A program made the position numbers and the translations under genes. 64,000 nt of DNA from contig NZ_LR594487.1 of assembly GCF_901686465.1 (NCBI RefSeq), forward strand, positions 2,927,773 to 2,991,772, in the 5' to 3' direction. Below are positions 50,838 through 59,919 of the stretch, in pieces. The notes beneath the pieces were generated by a model. That model ran no database searches, was not told where the DNA came from, and was given only the letters and a program-made list of their open reading frames with translations. The stretch is from Halorubrum sp. DM2. GTDB taxonomy: Archaea; Halobacteriota; Halobacteria; Halobacteriales; Haloferacaceae. Position 1 is the stretch's first letter; every line of letters starts with the position of its first letter.

Positions 50838-51539
50838 TCAGAACGGCAGCGCCGACCGAAGCGTCTTCGCGTACAGTCCGGGGGCCTTGCTCCGGGAGTC
50901 CGAGAGCGCGTCTTCGAGGGCGACCGCGGCGCGCTCGTGGACGCCGACGCCGTGGCCGACGAGGACGCGCTCCGGATTCAGCCCCGAGAGCGCGGCCGTC
51001 GGCGGCGTGAGCCGTAACATCGGGTGGACGCCGAGCCGCTCGCGGTCTCCGCGGAAGTACGACCCGGTGCCGAGCGACTCGGGGACGATCAGCGTCTCGC
51101 CGTCGAACAGCCCGACCTCCTGCCACGGCGGGACCGACGAGTCGCGGATCCGGATCGCCTCGAAGCCGGTGTCGGCGAGCCGCGCGCCGAATCGCTCGAC
51201 TTCGACGTCCGGGTCGAGGTCGTCGGCGACGCCGGTCATCCGCTCGGGGACGTACACCGGCACGTCGTGGCGCGCGGCGAGCACGTCGCTGTCGCGCACG
51301 TGGCGGTCGAGTCCGATCACGACGCCGGCGACGGTGCCCAGTTCGTCGAGCAGGTCGTCGACGCCGGGCGCGTCGACCGGGTCGACCACCCACACGTCGT
51401 CCTCGTCGCTCTCGTCGTTGTGGACCGCGAACGCGTGGCTCGCGCGCTCCATCGTCTCGTCGGGGTACGCGATCCAGCCGACGCCGCCGTCGTATCGATC
51501 GATCTCGTGAAGGTCCGGCTCGTCGCCTTTCATGCTCAT
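50838..51539 (-). CDS. Metallo-beta-lactamase-fold protein with degenerate metal site
   Basis: The 233-residue protein has the fold outline of MBL proteins: GGVGWIAYPDETMERASHAF, then VWVVDPVDAPGVDDLLDELG, VAGVVIGLDRHVRDSDVLAA, DVPVYVPERMTGVADD and VGLFDGETLIVPESLGTGSY. The HxHxDH ligand motif reads LDRHVRD, so two or more metal ligands are missing. It is typical of a haloarchaeal-only branch. It may be catalytic through a different site or act as a binding protein. Start at 51539 (MSMKGDE); MKGDE at 51533 is equally possible. Confidence 0.6.
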   Translation of the reverse strand: MSMKGDEPDLHEIDRYDGGVGWIAYPDETMERASHAFAVHNDESDEDDVWVVDPVDAPGVDDLLDELGTVAGVVIGLDRHVRDSDVLAARHDVPVYVPERMTGVADDLDPDVEVERFGARLADTGFEAIRIRDSSVPPWQEVGLFDGETLIVPESLGTGSYFRGDRERLGVHPMLRLTPPTAALSGLNPERVLVGHGVGVHERAAVALEDALSDSRSKAPGLYAKTLRSALPF

Positions 51540-51669
51540 ACGAAGTCGTTCGGGCCGACGCCTTGTTAACCCGTCTCCGTCGGAACGGCGATCCGACCGG
51601 CCGGTTCCGGCCGACGGGAAGCGGGGGAACACGTTCGGGAACGCCCCCAAACGGATCGGGATCGTAACC

Positions 51670-51677
51670 GGGGGTGA
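51670..51677 (+). promoter_or_regulatory. Ribosome binding site of the radical SAM gene
   Basis: GGGGGTGA matches the anti-Shine-Dalgarno complement GGAGGTGA at seven of eight bases, with three bases to the ATG at 51681. One of few mono-cistronic genes here with such a site. Confidence 0.5.
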
Positions 51678-51680
51678 GCG

Positions 51681-52790
51681 ATGTTCGACGACCTCGACAC
51701 GGACCGGCGGCCGCTGGTCCTCGTCTGGGAGGTCACGCAGGCCTGCGGGCTGGCGTGCCGGCACTGCCGCGCCGACGCGCAGCCGCGGCGACACCCCGAC
51801 GAGCTGACGACCGCGGAGGGGAAGCGACTGCTGGAGGACGCGGCCGAGTTCGGCGACGGACAGCTGGTCGTCCTCTCCGGCGGCGACCCGCTCGCGCGCG
51901 ACGACCTCACGGAGCTGGTCGCACACGGCGACGACCTCGGACTCCGGATGACGATCACCCCGAGCGGGACCCAGTCGCTCACGCCGGCGCGCGTCCGCGA
52001 CCTCGGCGACGCGGGGGTCGCGCGGATGGCGCTCAGCCTCGACGGCTCGACTCGCGAGCGCCACGACGCGTTCCGCGGCGAGGAGAGCTTCGAGGACACC
52101 GTCGAGGCCGCACACGCCGCGTCCGACGCCGGAATCCCGCTTCAGGTCAACACCACCGTCTGCGCGGACACGGTCGACGACCTCTCCGCGATCCGCGACC
52201 GCGTCCGGGAGCTGGGCGCGGTCCTCTGGAGCGTCTTCTTCCTCGTCCCGGTCGGCCGCGGTCGCGTCCTCGACCCGGTCTCCCCGGAGCGCGCCGAGGA
52301 CGTGATGGCGTGGCTCCACGAGGTCTCCGACGAGGAGCGGTTCGGCGTCAAGACCACCGAGGCCCCCTTCTACCGTCGCGTCGGGATCGAACGCGCGACC
52401 GAGGACGAGTCGGACGGGGCCGCACAGCGCCGCGGCGGGATCACGGCCGGGCGCGGGTTCGCGTTCGTCAGCCACACCGGCGAGGTGTACCCCTCGGGCT
52501 TCCTCCCCGAGTCGGCCGGCGACGTCCGCGAGCGGTCCGTCGTCGACCTCTACCGGAACGCGGACCTGTTCGAGTCGCTGCGCGACCCCGACGGGTTCTC
52601 GGGGAAGTGCGGGTCCTGCGAGTTCCGCCACGTCTGCGGCGGGAGCCGGTCGCGGGCGTACGCCGCCACCGGCGACCCGACCGGCAGCGACCCGCTCTGC
52701 CCGTACGTCCCCGAGGGATACGACGGGCCGCTTCCGGAGCGGCAGCGCGGGGAGGGGGGCGACGGCGACCGCCCGGAACCGGCGGACTGA
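51681..52790 (+). CDS. Radical SAM/SPASM-type protein (TIGR04053-like)
   Basis: The 369-residue protein has the radical SAM cluster motif VTQACGLACRHCRADAQPRR (CxxxCxxC), the GGxP-like LVVLSGGDPLARDD, and a C-terminal Cys set SGKCGSCEFRHVCGGSRSRA with DPLCPY, typical of SPASM/twitch auxiliary Fe-S sites. The family resembles TIGR04053, some members of which sit near haem genes. AhbC or AhbD-type decarboxylase activity for the alternative haem pathway is possible, as the window holds ahbAB, but it is not adjacent to that cluster. Confidence 0.8.
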   Translation: MFDDLDTDRRPLVLVWEVTQACGLACRHCRADAQPRRHPDELTTAEGKRLLEDAAEFGDGQLVVLSGGDPLARDDLTELVAHGDDLGLRMTITPSGTQSLTPARVRDLGDAGVARMALSLDGSTRERHDAFRGEESFEDTVEAAHAASDAGIPLQVNTTVCADTVDDLSAIRDRVRELGAVLWSVFFLVPVGRGRVLDPVSPERAEDVMAWLHEVSDEERFGVKTTEAPFYRRVGIERATEDESDGAAQRRGGITAGRGFAFVSHTGEVYPSGFLPESAGDVRERSVVDLYRNADLFESLRDPDGFSGKCGSCEFRHVCGGSRSRAYAATGDPTGSDPLCPYVPEGYDGPLPERQRGEGGDGDRPEPAD

Positions 52791-52847
52791 GCCGGCGATC
52801 GGCCGACGGGCCTCGAACCGGCGTCAAGCGTACGCTCCGAACTGCCG

Positions 52848-54233
52848 TCAGGCGTACGCCTCGAACTCCTCGCCGAACGCGAGGAAGTAGCCGGTGCCGA
52901 CGACGCCGATGACGGCCGCGACGGTGAACGCGACCTCGGGGCTGACGAAGTCCCAGAGGTAGCCGCCGACCGCGGCGCTCGGGATGACAATCGTGTTCCG
53001 GATCAGGTAGTACGTCCCGGTGACGCGGCCGCCGGACCCGCTCTCGGCCGGCCCGACGATCAGCGCCTTGTGCGACGGCAGCCCGGCGAACCGCAACCCC
53101 GAGAACGCGAAGACGGCGACCATCACCGCCCACAGCGGCAGCGCCGACCCCGCGAGCGCCGGCGCGTAGATCAACACGACGGGGAAGACGGCGTACACCG
53201 CGAAGCCGACCGCGACGACCGGCTTGAGTCCGACCCGCTCCGCGAGCTTCGAGGCCGGGACCATGATCAGTAGCGCGACGAGCATCTCGACGCCGAGCAG
53301 GTAGCCGAAAAAGGCCTGCGGGGAGAGGTCCACGCCGTAGGAGAACCCGCCGAGCGCGACCGTGGCGTCGAGCCCGACCTCGAAGAACTGGGTGACCACC
53401 AGCACGAAGAACACGTACACCATCCCGTTGGCGAACCGCACGAGCGTGTCCCCGACGAGCAGCGGGCGGAGGGGTTCGGGCATCTCGCGGAGGTCGGAGC
53501 GTATCTGGTCGAGTCCGGCGAAGGAGTCGCCGATGGAGTCGTCGCTCGCGTCGTAGAGGACGTGTTGGACGAGCGTACCGAGCGCGCCGAAGACGACCGC
53601 GACCGCGAGGACGAACTGGAAGCTCACGGTGAACTCCGAGCGAAGCCCGATGAGGACGGCCGCCAGCACCGGGCCGACGAGGAACGCCGTCCGCCGGAAC
53701 GTCTCCGTGCTGGCGAACCCCGCGGCCAGCCGTGAGGGGGCGGTCGCCTGCTTGACGACCGCGAACGTCGCGCCCAGCCCGAACGACTTCCACGCCTGCG
53801 CCAGAATCAGGCCGACGAAAATCCACACCCACGGCTCGACGGTGACGCCCCCCACGCTGATCGCGCCGATACCGGGCGCGACCAGCCAGACGAGGAAGCC
53901 GACGGTCGACAGCAGCCCGAAGAGGGTCAGCGCGTACCGCGATCCGAGGCGGTCCGAGACCGCGCCGCCCGGATACGGGTACAGCGCCGAGATGACGTTC
54001 CCGAACGTGCCGAACAGGCCGACGACGAACCCGGACGCCCCCAAGGCGACCATGTACTCGGGGAGGAAGCGGTTCGTCATCTGGAACCCGAGACTGAACG
54101 CGAACATCGCGACCGACAGGACCAGCACGTCCCGCTCTAACGCGAAGAACTGCCGGAACCCGTCCAGCGCATCCGGAGCCGCTCCGTCGTCACCGTCGCC
54201 GTCCGTCGCGTCCTCCGGGTTGCCCTCGCTCAC
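52848..54233 (-). CDS. MFS transporter
   Basis: The 461-residue membrane protein has a 28-residue acidic N terminus and about 12 hydrophobic helices split by a soluble loop near 225-255. NRFLPEYMVALGASGFVVGL and GGAVSDRLGSRYALTLFGLL (the MFS motif A, G..SDR.GsR) appear in the N half; PASKLAERVGLKPVVAVGFA is the equivalent in the C half. Substrate unknown. The start is a GTG at 54233 overlapping the stop of a 26-codon leader ORF; an in-frame stop at 54261-54263 rules out a start further upstream. Confidence 0.83.
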   Translation of the reverse strand: MSEGNPEDATDGDGDDGAAPDALDGFRQFFALERDVLVLSVAMFAFSLGFQMTNRFLPEYMVALGASGFVVGLFGTFGNVISALYPYPGGAVSDRLGSRYALTLFGLLSTVGFLVWLVAPGIGAISVGGVTVEPWVWIFVGLILAQAWKSFGLGATFAVVKQATAPSRLAAGFASTETFRRTAFLVGPVLAAVLIGLRSEFTVSFQFVLAVAVVFGALGTLVQHVLYDASDDSIGDSFAGLDQIRSDLREMPEPLRPLLVGDTLVRFANGMVYVFFVLVVTQFFEVGLDATVALGGFSYGVDLSPQAFFGYLLGVEMLVALLIMVPASKLAERVGLKPVVAVGFAVYAVFPVVLIYAPALAGSALPLWAVMVAVFAFSGLRFAGLPSHKALIVGPAESGSGGRVTGTYYLIRNTIVIPSAAVGGYLWDFVSPEVAFTVAAVIGVVGTGYFLAFGEEFEAYA

Positions 54234-54310
54234 GGAAGGTCCTCCGGGGTCGTCGAACGGTCAAGGTCGTCGACTCCGAGTCGGCCGAGCGATACGAGAG
54301 CAGGAGCCAT
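54230..54310 (-). CDS. 26-codon leader ORF translationally coupled to the MFS gene
   Basis: ATG at 54310 opens a 26-residue frame starting MAPALVSLGRLGVDDLDRST and ending TPEDLP. Its TGA (54230-54232) overlaps the MFS GTG (54231-54233) as GTGA. A TATA-like GTTTTTATCG (54331-54340) is centred about 26 nt before the ATG, so the transcript would start at this ORF without a leader. The peptide has no known homologue I recognise. It could be a leader that couples or regulates translation of the transporter. Confidence 0.6.
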   Translation of the reverse strand: MAPALVSLGRLGVDDLDRSTTPEDLP

Positions 54311-54330
54311 ACTCGCGGTCCGGTTCGCGT

Positions 54331-54340
54331 CGATAAAAAC
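54331..54340 (-). promoter_or_regulatory. TATA box for the leader ORF / MFS transcript
   Basis: Minus-strand GTTTTTATCG lies 21-30 nt before the ATG at 54310 and about 100 nt before the MFS GTG, pointing to the leader ORF as the first translated frame. Confidence 0.55.
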
Positions 54341-54358
54341 CCGGGCGGTAGAGAACCG

Positions 54359-57250
54359 TCAGTCCCGCTCCGACTCGACGACCCGAACGAGTTCGCGAAG
54401 CTCCGCCATCCCGAGCGGCTCGATCCGTTCGCGGGTCCCGTCGGTCGTGTACAACAGGCTCGCGGAGACCGCCTTGTCGGGGAACCACTCGTCGAGGACG
54501 TGGTAGTACACGCTGAGCTGTTTCCGGTACTCCGGCTGTGCCCGCGGCGTCGCGTCCGTCTTGTAGTCGACGATCTCGACCCGATCGGCCGTCTCGTGGA
54601 CGAGATCTGCGATCCCCGAGACGGTCACCCGGCGGCCGTCGACCTCGATCGGGAGCGTCACCGGCTCCTCGACGTGTTTCTCGCCCGGCAGGTCGTCGAG
54701 GAGGGCGACGACCCTCCGCTCGTGGTCGTTCGACGGCGTCACGTCGTCGCCGAGCGCGTACGCCTCGGCGAAGTCGTGGACGCGCGAGCCGAAGTCCATC
54801 CCGCGCGTCTCCGGTTCCGATTCGGGTTCGGGGCCCGCCTCCGGTCGTTCGTCGGCCTCCTCGAACACCGTCTCGTCCATCAGCGAGTGCGGGGTGTGAC
54901 CGATCGGGCCCTCCGGGGCCGTCACCGCGAACGGCAGCTCCGCGTCGGCCGGCTCGCCGCGGTCGAACGGCTCGACGGCGGGGTCGACCTCCTCGACGGC
55001 GACCGGAAGCTCCCGGAGGAACGCGTTCGGCTCCTCGCCGGCCGCGAACACGACGTGGCTCTCCGCGCGCGACACCGCGACGTAGAGCAGCCGCCGCTCC
55101 TCGTCGTACTCCCGGGGCAGACAGCGCCGACGGACGTCGTGTCGCCAGCTGTCGTAGACGTGCGGATGTGCCCCCGCCTCGGAGTACCGTTTCCGCTGTC
55201 GGAGGCCGACCGGATCCCGGTACTCGACGACGCTCGATCCGCCGGTCCGCGGCGGGAACCGCCCCTCGTTCATGTTCGCCAGCACGACGATCGGATACTC
55301 CAGCCCCTTCGCCGTGTGTATCGTCTGGACGGTCACGGCGTCGTCCCCCGCGTTCGCGCTGAGGTCGACCGTGCTTCCGGCCTCGATGCCGCGCTCGACG
55401 AACCGGATCAGCTCGCCGCGGGTGACGGTCGTCGCGTCGTACGTCGACTGGATCGTGTGGAGGAGGAGGTCCGCGGTGTCGCCCGTGAAGCCGTAGCGGT
55501 CGAAGACGCGGCGTGCGACCGCGCCGACCGACTCCAACTCGCGGAGCGCGTCGCGGAACGCGGCCGCGTCGTCCGGGTACGTCTCCGTCTCCAGCGCGTG
55601 GTCGATCTCGTCGAACGCGTAGCCGGCCCGTTCGAGGACGACCGCCCAGCCGCGGTCGGCGTCCGACTCGAGGATCCGGAGCCACGCGAGTAGCAGCTTC
55701 GCCGGGTCGGTCCGGAACAGCTCGATCCCGCCGTCGTACGCCATCGGGAAGTCGTACTCGTCGGCGACGTCGAGGAGCTCCCGGCCGTAGTCTCGGGTCC
55801 GCGTGAACACCGCGATATCGCCGTACTCCGGCGGACGCGGCTCGCCGTCCTCCCCCTCGACGGCGTAGTCGTCGTCGCCGACGATGTCCTGGACCTTCGA
55901 GAGGACTGCCTCGTGTTCGTCCTCGTGGGTGATTCCCTCGACCACCGTGTTGTCGAACGCCGCGTTCGAGGAGAGTTCGACGACGTCGTCGAGCGGGGCG
56001 TCGACGTCCTCGCCGCCCGTCGCCGGCGTCTCGATGGCCCGCTCGGAGAGGTCGATGACCGACGCCGTCGAGCGGTAGTTCTCCCGGAGCTCGATCCGGG
56101 TCGGGTCGGCGGCGTCGAAGGAGACACGCTCGGCGTCGTCGTTGAGGTCGGCGGCGAACCGCTCCAACCGGTCCTCGAAGTCGAGGATGTTCCGCACGTC
56201 CGCGTACTGGAACGAGTAGATGCTCTGCTTCCAGTCGCCGACGGCACAGAAGTTCTCCGTCCCGGACAGGAGGAGGGCGAGCTTGAACTGGATCTCGCTG
56301 GTGTCCTGAAACTCGTCGACCATGACGTACTCGAACTGCGCTTCCTCCCGGACCCGCGGGTCCTCGCGGAGGAGTACGAACGCGAACAGCTGGAGGAAGC
56401 CGAAGGTGAGGTAGTTCCGCCGCAGGGCGAACCGGACGTACTCGACGTAGGCGTCGTGAACGAACGACTTGAGCGCCTCGCGGTCCTCGAAGAACACCTC
56501 CCGCGCCACGTCGTCGTCGAGCCGCTTCGTCCCGCGCCCGCCGCGGAGCGCCGACTTCGAGGGCGCGTCGCCGAGGTACGCCTTGTTCCGTCCGAAGCGG
56601 CTCAGGTCCTCGCGGAGCGGCGACTGCTTCCGCCCGTCGTTTCGAGGCTGATTCGCGGCGTCGAACAGCTCCTCGAACGCCGCGAAGTCGCCGTCGAGGT
56701 GCGACTCGCCGTCGCCGTACCAGCCGTCGGTCGTGGGGACGACCCCCTTCGCGGCGAGCTCCCGGATCAGGTCGAGCAGCTCGCCCGGCTCATCGAGGAT
56801 CCGATAGAACGCGGCGTACTCCGGGTGGTCGTCGCGGAAGCCGCCGAAGAACTCCCGGAACCGCTCGGTCTCGACCAGCTCGTCGTCCACCACCCGCGTC
56901 GAGCCGGTGATCCGCTCGTCGAGGCCGAGGTGCGTCGGGGCGGCGTGGCCGTGTTCCCCGAGTATCTCGTTACAGTGCGAGTGGAACGTCCGGATCGGCG
57001 CGTCGGCCAGCTCCCGCAGCCCGTACTCGCTGCGGTCGACGATCCGCTCTTTCATCTCCGTCGCAGCGCTCCGCGTGAACGTCGCGAGCAGGACGTCGTC
57101 GGGCTCGACGTCGTCACGGTCGACGACGTTCCCGTAGCGACGGGCGATGGCGAACGTCTTCCCGGTCCCCGGGCCGGCGTCGACGAGGTAGGTCCCCTCG
57201 GTGTGCTCGATCAGCTCCCGTTGCGCGTCGTTGGGCGTCGGGTCGCTCAT
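54359..57250 (-). CDS. AddA-like UvrD-family helicase with nuclease domain
   Basis: The 963-residue protein has all superfamily 1A motifs: GPGTGKT (26-32), EYVMVDEFQDTSEIQFKLAL (motif II), CAVGDWKQSIYSFQYADVRN (III), ELRENYRS (IV), VQTIHTAKGLEYPIVVLANM (V) and EERRLLYVAVSRAESHVVF (VI). The C terminus is a RecB-type nuclease: GIADLV (Asp882) then VEIVDYKTD (Asp895, Lys897) and a helix with Gln911. This domain order is that of AddA. Its ATG overlaps the stop of the AddB-like gene by ATGA, so the two proteins are probably made as a complex. Archaea usually rely on Mre11-Rad50/HerA-NurA for end resection. Confidence 0.88.
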   Translation of the reverse strand: MSDPTPNDAQRELIEHTEGTYLVDAGPGTGKTFAIARRYGNVVDRDDVEPDDVLLATFTRSAATEMKERIVDRSEYGLRELADAPIRTFHSHCNEILGEHGHAAPTHLGLDERITGSTRVVDDELVETERFREFFGGFRDDHPEYAAFYRILDEPGELLDLIRELAAKGVVPTTDGWYGDGESHLDGDFAAFEELFDAANQPRNDGRKQSPLREDLSRFGRNKAYLGDAPSKSALRGGRGTKRLDDDVAREVFFEDREALKSFVHDAYVEYVRFALRRNYLTFGFLQLFAFVLLREDPRVREEAQFEYVMVDEFQDTSEIQFKLALLLSGTENFCAVGDWKQSIYSFQYADVRNILDFEDRLERFAADLNDDAERVSFDAADPTRIELRENYRSTASVIDLSERAIETPATGGEDVDAPLDDVVELSSNAAFDNTVVEGITHEDEHEAVLSKVQDIVGDDDYAVEGEDGEPRPPEYGDIAVFTRTRDYGRELLDVADEYDFPMAYDGGIELFRTDPAKLLLAWLRILESDADRGWAVVLERAGYAFDEIDHALETETYPDDAAAFRDALRELESVGAVARRVFDRYGFTGDTADLLLHTIQSTYDATTVTRGELIRFVERGIEAGSTVDLSANAGDDAVTVQTIHTAKGLEYPIVVLANMNEGRFPPRTGGSSVVEYRDPVGLRQRKRYSEAGAHPHVYDSWRHDVRRRCLPREYDEERRLLYVAVSRAESHVVFAAGEEPNAFLRELPVAVEEVDPAVEPFDRGEPADAELPFAVTAPEGPIGHTPHSLMDETVFEEADERPEAGPEPESEPETRGMDFGSRVHDFAEAYALGDDVTPSNDHERRVVALLDDLPGEKHVEEPVTLPIEVDGRRVTVSGIADLVHETADRVEIVDYKTDATPRAQPEYRKQLSVYYHVLDEWFPDKAVSASLLYTTDGTRERIEPLGMAELRELVRVVESERD

Positions 57251-59829
57251 CGGTCCCCCTCTAACAGCAGGTCGCGGTTGTCCACTCGGCGGTAGTTCGG
57301 CTCGCCCCCGAGCCCGTCGACCGGGAAGCGCTCCTCGCCGGCCCGTCGCCGGTTCAGCTCTTCCAAGCGCTCGTCGACGAACGACTCGAACGCGTCGAGG
57401 TCCTCACGGAAGAACGCGCGCCTGCGGACGCCGTTGAGCGCCCGGATCGCCTGATCCGCGCCCTTCTCGGCGTCGACCGCACCGGACGTTCCGGCGTCGA
57501 CGGCGGCGGTGAACCGCTCGGCGAACGCGGAGGCGCGAAGCTCGCCTTTGTCTGTCGTCTCGGGGAACGACAGATCCGCGACGGCGTCGGCGTAGGCCGC
57601 GTAGCCCAACTCCTCGAACGTCTCCCGACAGTCGGTGTACCCGTCGAGCAGTTCCTCGTAGGCGTCCCGGGAACCGACGTACTCGTCGAACGTGACGGGG
57701 TGATACGAGACCGTCGTGAGCGCGTCGTCGAGGTCGGCGTCGCCCGCGATCACGTCGTCCATCGGTTCGAGGAAGTGGAAGAAGGTGAACTCCAGCGGCT
57801 CGTCCGGTCGGAGGGTTCGGTAGTAGGTCAGGTACAGCGCCGCCTGGAAGTTCGGCGTCTCCGCCGGCGGATCGATCGCCGCGTTTGTGACCACCTGCGA
57901 GGGTCGCTTCTTGGACCCGCTCTTGTAGTCGAGCAGGTGCGTCGGCGTTCGCACGAGGTCGATCTTTCCCTTGACGCCGAGCGCGCCGTCCTCGAACCAG
58001 CGCTCGGTGAGCGGGGAGTCGACCGGGCGGTCGAAGTGGTCCGCGAAGAAGTTGTCGCCCCAGCCGGATGTCGCCGTGAGGAACTCGTCGGACTCCGGTC
58101 CGTTCTCGTCGAGGTACGCTGGGATTAGCTCCAGTCCGATTCGGTATCTCCGCCGGCGGAGGGGCTCGTCCGACGCCGAGAAGAACGCCTCGGTCTCCCC
58201 GAGCATGGCGTCGACGAGGTCGTCGAGGTCGGCCGCCGCGACGGCGTCGGGGTGGTTCACGTAGAACTCCGCGAAGTCGTGGAAGAGGTTCCCCTCGACG
58301 AACCGCTCCCGATCGGGCGAATCGAGGAGCCGCCCGAAGAGATAATCTCGCGGGCTGTTGACGTAGCCGTTGAGGGCGGACTGGCTGACCGTCTCGACCG
58401 TCTCAGCGTCGACCCCGAGCGGCCGGCGGTCGAAGCCGTCGCCGGTCTGTCGCGGCCGCCGTCGGTGTTCGACCGAGTCGAGGTCGCTGAACCGCTCGAA
58501 CCCCTCGTCGAGCAGGTCGCCGAAGTACAGACAGGGCGTGACGGGCTCCCCACCCGCGGCGTCCCGGACGAGGTAGTACCGCCGGTCGCCGCTCTGGAGC
58601 AGGCGCTGGAAGTCCCCGACGTAGCGCTCGAACTGCGTCTCGGCGTCCACCCACGGCCGCTTCGGGGCCCAGTGCGTCCACTCCTCGCCCATTCCGAGGT
58701 GGAAGACCACGGGTCGGTCCACGTAGGCCGATGACTTCGCGTCGGCGAGGAGGACGCCCTCGTTGTCCCTGTCGACGGGGACCTCGTAGGTCTGGAGGTA
58801 GTAGGCGAGCCGGTCGACCGCGCCCTCGGTCACGGGTTCGTCGGCGAGACCGAGCTTCCGTAGCTCCTCGTCGAAGCGCGTCAGCTCGACCCCGGCTCTG
58901 TCCGCGTACGCGTCGAGCGCCGCCGCGAACGTCCGGTCCTCGACGCCGTCGCGAAACTCCCGCAGCCACTCGACTCCGGGACCGTCGACCGTCGCCAGTC
59001 GCCTGTCGCGGTCGCGGACCGGAGCGTCGACGCCCAACTGCGAGAGCACCGGCCGGGCGTCGCCGACGGTCGTGTCGGACCCCCGGAAGCCGAGCCGGAG
59101 GAGCTGGACGAACGCCCTGTGGTGCGGGTCGTCGGCGAACCCCGGACCGCCGTAGAAGGGAATATCGGCCGCTTCGAGGGCGGACTCGACGAGCGAGGAG
59201 TACTGGCCGCCGCCGTCGAGGACGACCGCGACGCGGTCGGCGTTGCGCGCCGAGACGGCGTCGAGGAGCGCCGCGACGATGTCGGTCGCCGACTCGAAGA
59301 CGTGGAAGGGCGGGCGGTCGAACGCCCCGTCGGTGAACAGGTCGACGCGGTCGAACGACTCCGGGAGGACGCCGCGCTCCAAGGTCGTCAGCCGGTCGTG
59401 GCCGACGACCGCGACCGACTGGCCGTCATCGACAGAGTACTCCGTGAGCCGCTTCGACGTGGTTCGGAGGTCTCGCATGGCCGCGACGACCTCGCGGGTC
59501 GCGTCGTCGACGTAGGCGTCGTACTCGAAGATCGCGTCGAGCCGCCCCTGCTGTTCCCAACACTGGAGCACGTTCCCCACGGCGTACGCGATCGCCTTCC
59601 AGTCGCGGTCCGTCTCCGAGACGAGTTCGAGGAACGCGCGGCGGTCCTCCGCCTGTTCACGCCGACCGGCCGCGAGGCGGCGCGGGGTGGTGGCGAACGT
59701 CCCGAAGTGCGGGCGGTCGAGGCGGCGGTTGATCGCGCTCGCGAGCGGGGCGTCGGGAGCGACGACGAGGTCGTACTCGGCGAGTTCCGCGTAGAGTGCG
59801 TCTGCCGACTTCGCTTCGCGGATAGGCAC
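57247..59829 (-). CDS. AddB-like PD-(D/E)XK nuclease with RecC/AddB-type N terminus
   Basis: The 860-residue protein starts at a GTG. Its N-terminal 550 residues lack a Walker A (DLVVAPDAPLASAINRRL) but have strand-helix order and VAVVLDGGGQYSSLVESALE then DIPFYGGPG, like the inactive helicase part of AddB/RecC. Near 618-662 is a PD-(D/E)XK site: GKIDLV (Asp624), LLDYKSG (Asp634, Lys636) and FQAALYL (Gln662). The four Cys of the AddB iron-sulphur staple are absent. TATA-like GCTATCTTTTTG lies about 30 nt upstream. It overlaps the addA-like gene by four bases. Confidence 0.82.
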   Translation of the reverse strand: MPIREAKSADALYAELAEYDLVVAPDAPLASAINRRLDRPHFGTFATTPRRLAAGRREQAEDRRAFLELVSETDRDWKAIAYAVGNVLQCWEQQGRLDAIFEYDAYVDDATREVVAAMRDLRTTSKRLTEYSVDDGQSVAVVGHDRLTTLERGVLPESFDRVDLFTDGAFDRPPFHVFESATDIVAALLDAVSARNADRVAVVLDGGGQYSSLVESALEAADIPFYGGPGFADDPHHRAFVQLLRLGFRGSDTTVGDARPVLSQLGVDAPVRDRDRRLATVDGPGVEWLREFRDGVEDRTFAAALDAYADRAGVELTRFDEELRKLGLADEPVTEGAVDRLAYYLQTYEVPVDRDNEGVLLADAKSSAYVDRPVVFHLGMGEEWTHWAPKRPWVDAETQFERYVGDFQRLLQSGDRRYYLVRDAAGGEPVTPCLYFGDLLDEGFERFSDLDSVEHRRRPRQTGDGFDRRPLGVDAETVETVSQSALNGYVNSPRDYLFGRLLDSPDRERFVEGNLFHDFAEFYVNHPDAVAAADLDDLVDAMLGETEAFFSASDEPLRRRRYRIGLELIPAYLDENGPESDEFLTATSGWGDNFFADHFDRPVDSPLTERWFEDGALGVKGKIDLVRTPTHLLDYKSGSKKRPSQVVTNAAIDPPAETPNFQAALYLTYYRTLRPDEPLEFTFFHFLEPMDDVIAGDADLDDALTTVSYHPVTFDEYVGSRDAYEELLDGYTDCRETFEELGYAAYADAVADLSFPETTDKGELRASAFAERFTAAVDAGTSGAVDAEKGADQAIRALNGVRRRAFFREDLDAFESFVDERLEELNRRRAGEERFPVDGLGGEPNYRRVDNRDLLLEGDR

Positions 59830-59919
59830 GACTACGCGAGAAACGGACGAGTCACAAAAAGATAGCGGGGCGGCGCGCTCGGTCGGGCTGAGAACGTCAC
59901 GACCGTCGCCGCCGCGCCG

